Part shown: positions 1 through 4,516 of the stretch, one piece after another
Layout: each line of letters starts with the position of its first letter
How positions within the stretch are numbered: the first letter of the stretch is position 1
Source: a bacterium
Lineage (GTDB): Bacteria; UBA6262; WVXT01
Direction of reading: 5' to 3'
Length of the DNA stretch: 6,035 bases
NCBI GenBank assembly: GCA_035530055.1
Contig: DATKVN010000026.1
Coordinates: 1-6,035 of the forward strand
Program-made: the position numbers and the translations under genes
Notes under the pieces: model-generated
What the model saw: the letters and a program-made list of their open reading frames with translations, nothing else
Database searches by the model: none
Told to the model about the DNA's origin: nothing

Positions 1-144
1 AGCAAAGCGACGAAGCAATCTGACACGAAGTGTCATTGCGAACGAAGTGAAGCAATCTCATGGTTTGGCACGAGGTTGCCACGGGCTTTGCCCTCGCAAC
101 GACCCTGCGGGTCGATTGCCGCGCCCTTCGGGCTCGCAATGACA
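1..144. repeat. Modular hairpin-rich interspersed repeat, cut by the left edge
   Basis: This stretch is non-coding and built from short palindromes joined by copies of a GAAGCAATCT / TCATTGCGA-type unit. GAAGCAATCT occurs directly at 12-21 and 49-58. TGTCATTGCGA at 31-41 has an exact inverted copy, TCGCAATGACA, at 134-144, which probably marks the right end. Small hairpins lie at 21-35 (TGACAC/GTGTCA, loop GAA), 67-80 (GGCA/TGCC), 83-93 (GGGC/GCCC, loop TTT), 100-114 (CGACCC/GGGTCG, loop TGC) and 123-133 (GCCC/GGGC, loop TTC). Similar 'cattgcga...gaagcaatc' elements are known as dispersed non-coding repeats in many bacterial and candidate-phylum genomes. It ends about 40 bases before the -35 box of the operon promoter. 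A minus-strand reading frame across it (58-243) is a by-product of the repeat, not a gene. Confidence 0.85.
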
Positions 145-185
145 GAGCAAAAGTAAAGCTTTTTCAGAGACCTTCAATAAATTAC

Positions 186-215
186 TTGACAATAGACCGA
201 TATCGTTGATAGAAT
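186..215 (+). promoter_or_regulatory. Sigma70-type promoter of the aor operon
   Basis: A perfect -35 hexamer TTGACA (186-191) is followed after an 18-base spacer by TAGAAT (210-215), which matches the TATAAT consensus at five of six positions. The surrounding DNA is AT-rich. Transcription would start near 222, leaving an untranslated leader of about 25 bases that contains little more than the ribosome binding site AAAGGAG (234-240), six bases before the ATG at 247. That leader is too short for a riboswitch. The position directly ahead of the first gene supports the call; no operator palindrome is evident around it. Confidence 0.72.
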
Positions 216-246
216 TAAATAAATTATCGTCTAAAAGGAGCATTTA

Positions 247-633
247 ATGCCTATTGCAGACCATAAAAAATGCACAGGTTGCCGCATCTGCGAGATAATT
301 TGCTCAATTCAACATCATAAAGAAATGAATCCCAAATTGGCTATGGTAAGGATAAATAGCAATTGGCCCTGGGAGGACAAGGTAACCATCTGCCGGCAGT
401 GTAAGAAGCCAAAGTGCGTTGAAGCGTGCGAGTATGATGCTATTGAAAGAGTTAACGGCTATTTAAGAATTAACCAGGAAAAATGCACTGCCTGTCTTGA
501 ATGCGTAAAGGCGTGCCCTTTTGACGGCGTGGTAGTTAGTGAAATAACTCAGAAACCTATTCTCTGTGATACGTGTAAGGGAGAATATCTGTGCGTTAAA
601 TGGTGCCCCGTAAAAGTATTTAGTAAAACATAA
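247..633 (+). CDS. Four-cluster [4Fe-4S] ferredoxin subunit (AorA/HycB-like)
   Basis: This 128-residue protein carries electrons through iron-sulfur clusters. It has sixteen cysteines in four cluster-binding groups: C9/C12/C15/C19, C49/C52/C57/C61, C80/C83/C86/C90 and C107/C110/C116/C120. This is the arrangement of the HycB/DmsB/CooF type of electron-transfer subunit, predicted to hold four [4Fe-4S] clusters. There is no signal peptide, twin-arginine motif or membrane segment, so it should be cytoplasmic. The start is set by AAAGGAG six bases upstream. The stop codon is merged with the ribosome binding site of the oxidoreductase gene 14 bases further on, so the two are almost certainly co-expressed. 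Known bacterial multi-subunit AORs (such as the Aromatoleum enzyme) pair a small four-cluster subunit, AorA, with the tungsten subunit, AorB; this protein is the likely equivalent. BamC-like proteins of tungsten benzoyl-CoA reductases are a related alternative. Confidence 0.88.
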   Translation: MPIADHKKCTGCRICEIICSIQHHKEMNPKLAMVRINSNWPWEDKVTICRQCKKPKCVEACEYDAIERVNGYLRINQEKCTACLECVKACPFDGVVVSEITQKPILCDTCKGEYLCVKWCPVKVFSKT

Positions 634-647
634 GGAGCAGATCTGAC

Positions 648-2486
648 ATGAGTAATAATAAATATTTTGGTTATGCTGGAAAGATTCTAACGGTGGACTT
701 GAGTTCCTCTAATTATGTTGTTGAGGATACTCCTTTTGACCTGATTGTAAACTTCATGGGAGGCAAGGGATTTGGGGCGAAGATTCTTTATGACGGGCTA
801 AAGCCTGGTTGTGACCCCTTATCTCAGGATAACATTATGGTTATGGCTACTGGACCTTTAACAGGGACTTTAATGCCGGCAAGCGGTCACATTGTCCTCA
901 GCACTAAAAGTCCGTTAACTGGCATCTGGCTTGATTCCCATTGTGGCGGATTTTTTGGCCCCGAGCTTAAGATGGCCGGTTATGATGCCATAATTATCAA
1001 GGGAAAGGCGAAGAAGCCGACGGTGCTGGTTATTAAAGATGATGGAGTTTCCTTTGAAGATGGTAAAGATCTATGGGGTAAGTTTACTTTTGAGTCTCAG
1101 GAACTGCTGAGGAAAAAACATGGAGAGAATTGCCAATTTATGTGTATTGGTCCAGCAGGAGAGAGAAAAGCGAGGTTTGCCAATATAGTCTCCGGAGGTA
1201 GGGGTTTCGGTAGAGGTGGTTCAGGAGCTGTAATGGGGTCAAAGAACCTCAAAGCTATTGTCGTAAAAGGAACTAAGGGTATTAGAATTCACGATTTCGA
1301 CGGTTTTATGAGGATTTGTACAGAAGCATATAATGAATTAACGGTCAGCCCTGACACAGGAGGTGGAAGACCCAAGTACGGAACTAATTCCATCTATTCA
1401 TTTATGATTGAGGCAGGAGCTCATCCAGTTAAGAATTTTCAAACCGGAGTGTTTGAAAAAGTAAAAGAATGTAATGAAGATGTGCTTGACAAAAAGTACT
1501 ATAAGAGACATATAGCCTGTTTTTCCTGCCCGATAAACTGTAGCAAGGCATCCCGGGTAGACGATGGTAAATATAAGGGAAAGTTTACAGAGGGCCCTGA
1601 ATATGAGAATATGTGGAGCTTGGGCGCTCAATGTGGCAATAGCAATATTGGCTCGATAATTTATGGCGAGCATCTTTGTGATGAATACGGTTTGGATGCT
1701 ATTTCTACAGGAAATGTGATTGGCTTCACCATGGAGTGCTTTGAAAAAGGGATTCTCTCGGAAAAGCAGATTGGTTTTCCCGTGAAGTTCGGAAACGACG
1801 AAGCAATAATAAAATTTATAGAAATGATGGCAAAAGGAGAAGGCGTTGGAGAATTGATGAGCCAGGGTGTTCGCCAGATGTCTAAGGAGTTGGGTAAGGG
1901 CACTGAGAAATTTGCAATGCATGTAAAGGGGATGGAAATACCGGCATACGACCCACGAGGCGCTTTTGGAATGGGCCTTGCCTATGCCACCAGCGACCGG
2001 GGCGCATGCCACTTAAGGGCATGGACATTAGGAGCTGAGATATTAGATGTCCGGGAGAGGATGGACCCTTTTGCTACAGAATTTAAGGCTGAGCTTGTGA
2101 AGAATCAGCAAGACTTTTATGCAGTCATCCAATCGGCAGTTGTCTGTTTATTTCTGAATTTCGGACTGACTCAGCGCCATATAACCAGGTGCATTCAGAG
2201 TCTCACGGGAATAAAGGAGTGGAAGACAACAGAGGATATTCTGAAGATTGGCGAAAGAATATATAATCTAACAAGGTTATTCTCAATGAGGGAAGGAATT
2301 TCAGCAAAAGACGACACCCTTCCCCAAAGGTTACTCCGAGAGCCTACTAAGGAAGGACCGACAAAAGGTATTGTAGTTGACCTTGATACAATGTTAAAAG
2401 AGTATTATCTAATCAGGCATTGGGATGGAGAGGGTAGACCCACCAAGGAGAAACTTACCGAACTCGGACTCGATAAATACAAGTAG
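648..2486 (+). CDS. aor: Tungsten/molybdenum aldehyde ferredoxin oxidoreductase (AorB-like)
   Basis: The 612-residue product belongs to the aldehyde:ferredoxin oxidoreductase family, which oxidises aldehydes to carboxylic acids at a metal-bis-pterin centre and passes electrons to ferredoxin. The N-terminal domain starts with the typical GYAGKILTVDLS, followed by the pterin-binding stretch GRGGSGAVMGSKNLKAI (about 188-204). The [4Fe-4S] ligands are visible as C291-x2-C294-x3-C298, with the fourth probably C500. GPEYE (316-320), YDPRGAFGMGLAYATSDRGACHLR (434-457, with H455) and NLTRLFSMREG (540-550) are conserved active-site and core segments. The length matches other family members (about 600-620). 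The pterin segment is nearer to true AOR than to the BamB benzoyl-CoA reductase branch, as far as I recall that sequence. The start has AAGGAG at 632-637, ten bases away, slightly long. Tungsten is likelier than molybdenum by family, but the metal and the aldehyde substrate cannot be read from the sequence. Confidence 0.93.
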   Translation: MSNNKYFGYAGKILTVDLSSSNYVVEDTPFDLIVNFMGGKGFGAKILYDGLKPGCDPLSQDNIMVMATGPLTGTLMPASGHIVLSTKSPLTGIWLDSHCGGFFGPELKMAGYDAIIIKGKAKKPTVLVIKDDGVSFEDGKDLWGKFTFESQELLRKKHGENCQFMCIGPAGERKARFANIVSGGRGFGRGGSGAVMGSKNLKAIVVKGTKGIRIHDFDGFMRICTEAYNELTVSPDTGGGRPKYGTNSIYSFMIEAGAHPVKNFQTGVFEKVKECNEDVLDKKYYKRHIACFSCPINCSKASRVDDGKYKGKFTEGPEYENMWSLGAQCGNSNIGSIIYGEHLCDEYGLDAISTGNVIGFTMECFEKGILSEKQIGFPVKFGNDEAIIKFIEMMAKGEGVGELMSQGVRQMSKELGKGTEKFAMHVKGMEIPAYDPRGAFGMGLAYATSDRGACHLRAWTLGAEILDVRERMDPFATEFKAELVKNQQDFYAVIQSAVVCLFLNFGLTQRHITRCIQSLTGIKEWKTTEDILKIGERIYNLTRLFSMREGISAKDDTLPQRLLREPTKEGPTKGIVVDLDTMLKEYYLIRHWDGEGRPTKEKLTELGLDKYK

Positions 2487-2494
2487 AAAAAGGA

Positions 2495-2544
2495 GTAGCA
2501 GACTTCAGTCTGCGTCTTGACGCAAACTAAAGTTTGCAGCTACC
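2495..2544. repeat. Intergenic palindromic repeat, copy 1
   Basis: This 50-base element fills most of the gap between the oxidoreductase and MoaD-like genes. It consists of two hairpins: GCAGACT/AGTCTGC (2498-2504 with 2507-2513) and GCAAACT/AGTTTGC (2522-2528 with 2531-2537). They are joined by an inner palindrome TGCGTC-TT-GACGCA (2511-2524) and closed by GTAGC/GCTAC (2495-2499 with 2539-2543). The two halves are imperfect inverted copies that differ mainly by paired changes preserving the stems. It belongs to the same family as the element at 3801-3856. It lies within the transcribed operon and lacks a T-tract, so it is not an obvious terminator. Confidence 0.85.
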
Positions 2545-2576
2545 AAATTTAATTTTTTGAACAATATTTAAAAGAA

Positions 2577-2840
2577 ATGAAAGTAAAAATTAAAGCCAAA
2601 TTTTTTGCTATGCCCAGAGATTATCAAGGCGAAAGAGAATTGGAAATGGAAGTCAGCGAGGACTTCCAGCAGGCTCTGGAAGAGATAGATTCGAGGACTA
2701 AAATAGGGATAAAAGAGAAGCTGGACAAAAGATTTGTCATTCTCATAAATGGAAGAAATTACAAGAAGGTTTTGGAAGATAAAGGCAAATTGGAAGAAGG
2801 AGATAATTTAGCATTTGTTCCATTTTTAGGAGGAGGATAA
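2577..2840 (+). CDS. MoaD/ThiS-family ubiquitin-like sulfur carrier
   Basis: The 87-residue product is about the size of MoaD/ThiS proteins, starts with a beta strand (MKVKIKAKFFA), contains VILINGRNYK (residues 54-63) before the last strands and ends in FLGGG, the flexible Gly-Gly tail that is adenylated and converted to a thiocarboxylate in this family. MoaD inserts the dithiolene sulfurs of molybdopterin, and MoaD-like genes are often found beside AOR genes, so a role in making or sulfurating the tungsten cofactor for the upstream enzyme is likely. The tail has three glycines rather than the usual two. The ATG at 2577 has no clear Shine-Dalgarno sequence (only AAAAGAA precedes it), and no alternative in-frame start is visible nearby. 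The gene sits 33 bases after a palindromic repeat and only three bases ahead of the aldolase gene. A cognate MoeB/ThiF activating enzyme is not in the window. Confidence 0.82.
   Translation: MKVKIKAKFFAMPRDYQGERELEMEVSEDFQQALEEIDSRTKIGIKEKLDKRFVILINGRNYKKVLEDKGKLEEGDNLAFVPFLGGG
2828..2836 (+). promoter_or_regulatory. Ribosome binding site embedded in the Gly-Gly-Gly codons
   Basis: AGGAGGAGG at 2828-2836 is a near-ideal Shine-Dalgarno sequence seven bases before the ATG at 2844. The same bases encode most of the C-terminal glycines (GGA GGA GGA) of the MoaD-like protein. The catalytic tail of one gene therefore doubles as the translation signal of the next, which ties the two genes together and fixes the start of the aldolase gene. 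Confidence 0.85.
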
Positions 2841-2843
2841 AAG

Positions 2844-3797
2844 ATGGGAAAAGAAATATTTAGACCAGAAGGTGTTTATGCAGCGATGCTGACGCCCTTT
2901 GATGAGAAAGGGAAAGTCAATGGAACTGTCCTAAGGAAGATAGTAGACTTTCTGATAGATAAAGGTATAGACGGGCTATATCCAGTAAGCAGTGTGGGCG
3001 AGTTTGTGCATCTTAATCCTGAGGAGAATATGGAGATAATGGATATATGTGTTGACCAGGCAAAAGGAAGGGTTCCTGTTGTTCCTGGAGTGAGTGCTTC
3101 CTGCGCTGAAAAAGCTGTGATTTTGGCCAAGCATGCGGAAAAGATAGGCTGTAACGGAGTGGTGGCTTGCGCGCCTTACTATTTCACCGTCTCTCAGGAA
3201 ATTGTAGAAAAGCATTTCGAGATTATCGCTGATTCTATTAGTATTCCCCTTGTGCTGTATAATATTCCTTTTGCTGCTAATAAAATAACCTATGATGTGG
3301 TAAAAAGACTGAGCAGGCGAGAAAATGTGGTCGCCTTGAAAGATAGTAGCGGGAGTATGGTTGATATCGTACATTTTATGGATAAAATAAGGATAATCGG
3401 TGAAGACCTGACTCTCCTGTTAGGAAGAGAAGACATATTCTTTCCCGGGCTTATGATGGGCGCAACGGGATGTATGGTAGCTGCAGGATGTATCGTGCCG
3501 GAAATTTTGAAACGGCTACATAAGTGTTTTAAGGAAGGGAACTACGATGAGGCGAGAGAACTTCAATTCTCGATACTGATTCTTTTGAGGGCGATGTGGT
3601 CTCTTACTATGCCCATAGGTTTTAAGGCAGCGATGGAACTTAGAGGGTTTCCTATGGGTCCATTCAAACAGCCACTGTCCGATGCCGAGCAGTATACCTA
3701 TCAGATTACAAAAAGCAGAATTGAGAGAATAATGACGCCGCTTTTGGAAAAAATCGAGAAGATGGAAAAGGAAGAGAAAGAGGTCGTTAAAAAATAA
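2844..3797 (+). CDS. DapA/N-acetylneuraminate lyase superfamily aldolase, substrate unknown
   Basis: The 317-residue product is a TIM-barrel class I aldolase of the dihydrodipicolinate synthase (DHDPS)/N-acetylneuraminate lyase superfamily. Its members form a Schiff base with pyruvate or a 2-oxo acid. The signature residues are present: SSVGE (49-53) in place of the usual GTTGE or GSTGE loop, APYYF (110-114), the catalytic tyrosine Y139 in YNIP, the Schiff-base lysine K166 in ALKDSSG, and GATGC (206-210). It is unlikely to be a true DHDPS: after YNIP it reads FAAN, where DHDPS has S-R-T-G with a substrate-binding arginine, and it sits away from lysine genes. The length exceeds the usual ~290-300 because of a Lys/Glu-rich C-terminal tail (about 302-317). 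The start is fixed by a strong ribosome binding site overlapping the previous gene. Possible reactions are retro-aldol cleavage to pyruvate plus an aldehyde, or a hydratase-aldolase or dehydratase step; the neighbouring AOR favours an aldehyde product, but this is inference. Confidence 0.87.
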   Translation: MGKEIFRPEGVYAAMLTPFDEKGKVNGTVLRKIVDFLIDKGIDGLYPVSSVGEFVHLNPEENMEIMDICVDQAKGRVPVVPGVSASCAEKAVILAKHAEKIGCNGVVACAPYYFTVSQEIVEKHFEIIADSISIPLVLYNIPFAANKITYDVVKRLSRRENVVALKDSSGSMVDIVHFMDKIRIIGEDLTLLLGREDIFFPGLMMGATGCMVAAGCIVPEILKRLHKCFKEGNYDEARELQFSILILLRAMWSLTMPIGFKAAMELRGFPMGPFKQPLSDAEQYTYQITKSRIERIMTPLLEKIEKMEKEEKEVVKK

Positions 3798-3800
3798 TTT

Positions 3801-3856
3801 GGTAGCCGCAACCTTTAGGTTGCGTTTATATACGCAGGCTGAAGCCTGCGACTACC
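3801..3856. repeat. Intergenic palindromic repeat, copy 2
   Basis: This 56-base element starts three bases after the aldolase stop codon. It has two perfect 8-bp hairpins, CGCAACCT/AGGTTGCG (3807-3814 with 3817-3824) and CGCAGGCT/AGCCTGCG (3833-3840 with 3843-3850), separated by TTTATATA and closed by GGTAG/CTACC (3801-3805 with 3852-3856). It shares architecture and the loop cores CTTTAG and CTGAAG with the repeat at 2495-2544. It lies inside the operon between the aldolase and corrinoid protein genes, where a folded RNA could affect transcript stability or relative expression. Confidence 0.87.
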
Positions 3857-3880
3857 GTTTTGTTCTTGGTAGAAAGTGAG

Positions 3881-4516
3881 ATGGGGAAATTGGAATTCAA
3901 AAAAATTGTGGAAGCTGTTCTCGTTGGGGACGTTGAAAAAACGAAAGCTTTAACCCAGGAAATCCTCAACAAGGGTGTTTCCCCGCATGATGTGATTGAA
4001 AAGGGTTTGATGGAAGGGATGAATTTAGTAGGAGATAAGTTCGAGAAGAGAGAGTATTTTTTACCCGACCTATTAGTGGCAGCAGAGGCGGTAAAACGGG
4101 CCACGGAGATTATAAAACCTCATCTGAAAGGGGAAAGAGGAAGAGGCACTGTGGTTATCGGGACTGTGAGTGGCGATATACATGACCTGGGGAAGAATTT
4201 AGTTGTATCTACTCTTGAAGCCTCGGGCTTTAAAGTTGTGGATCTGGGAGTGGATGTTCCTTCCGAAAAGTTCGTAAACGCTGTAAAAGAGGAAAAGGCA
4301 AACATAGTGGCAATATCTGCTCTAATTACAACTACTATGTTGGGTATGAAGGATATTATAGAAGCAATGGTGAAGGATGGCATCAGAAAAGAAGTTAAGG
4401 TAATGGTGGGTGGCGCTCCCCTTGATGAAGAGTTTGCCAGAAAAATTGGTGCAGATAGATATGCGAGGAGTTCGAGGGATGCAACCAGGAAGGCAGTGGA
4501 GTTGGTAAATGGTTGA
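3881..4516 (+). CDS. Cobalamin-binding corrinoid protein of a methyltransferase system
   Basis: The 211-residue product matches the MtbC/MtmC/MtaC corrinoid-protein family, which carries a methyl group on cobalt between two methyltransferases. An N-terminal helical cap domain (about 1-85; LEFKKIVEAVLVGDVEK, then EKREYFLPDLLVAAEA) is followed by a Rossmann-type B12 domain. The B12 signature is complete: SGDIHDLGKN (97-106) with H101 as the lower cobalt ligand, S-x-L as SAL (146-148) and VGG (176-178). The length is normal for the family. I chose ATG 3881 because it aligns with family N-termini; an in-frame TTG at 3860 would add seven residues, but it touches the end of the palindromic repeat and has no ribosome binding site. 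ATG 3881 itself has only a weak one. The C-terminus ADRYARSSRDATRKA is unusually basic where relatives have ADGYAPDA. The stop overlaps the next gene by eight bases, linking the carrier to its methyltransferase. Confidence 0.92.
   Translation: MGKLEFKKIVEAVLVGDVEKTKALTQEILNKGVSPHDVIEKGLMEGMNLVGDKFEKREYFLPDLLVAAEAVKRATEIIKPHLKGERGRGTVVIGTVSGDIHDLGKNLVVSTLEASGFKVVDLGVDVPSEKFVNAVKEEKANIVAISALITTTMLGMKDIIEAMVKDGIRKEVKVMVGGAPLDEEFARKIGADRYARSSRDATRKAVELVNG
4498..4501 (+). promoter_or_regulatory. Ribosome binding site that decides the methyltransferase start
   Basis: GGAG at 4498-4501, inside the end of the corrinoid-protein gene, lies seven bases before ATG 4509 and sixteen before the in-frame ATG at 4518. 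The spacing favours 4509, which makes the two genes overlap by eight bases and suggests translational coupling. The later ATG (MTSRERVL) would match many relatives equally well, so the choice rests on spacing. Confidence 0.6.

Noticed and set aside
1-144. CRISPR array
   Set aside because: The repeated units are unequal, partly inverted and lack constant-length spacers.
58-243. Minus-strand 61-codon reading frame
   Set aside because: It is largely the translation of the hairpin repeat at the left edge, with no ribosome binding site, and it runs through the operon promoter. Such frames are recurrent artefacts of this repeat style.
216-246. Molybdenum or tungsten cofactor riboswitch ahead of the operon
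   Set aside because: The predicted leader is about 25 bases, far too short for that RNA.
1398-2012. Minus-strand 204-codon reading frame opposite the oxidoreductase gene
   Set aside because: It lies wholly antisense to a strongly supported gene, shows no recognisable domain and has a composition expected of a shadow frame.
2495-2544. Intrinsic terminator between the oxidoreductase and MoaD-like genes
   Set aside because: Hairpins are present but are not followed immediately by a run of T; the TTTTTT at 2553-2558 is nearly 10 bases beyond the element and too distant from either stem.
2517-2576. Internal promoter ahead of the MoaD-like gene (TTGACG at 2517-2522)
   Set aside because: The -35-like match lies in the repeat's central palindrome and no reasonable -10 sequence occurs 16-18 bases later.
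2976-3374. Minus-strand 132-codon reading frame opposite the aldolase gene
   Set aside because: Antisense to a conserved TIM-barrel gene, no family resemblance and no start signals; the same holds for the other minus-strand frames at 3826-4104, 4120-4383, 4322-4597 and 5106-5321.
3798-3880. Cobalamin riboswitch ahead of the corrinoid protein gene
   Set aside because: The gap is only 83 bases and mostly occupied by the palindromic repeat; there is no room for the riboswitch core.
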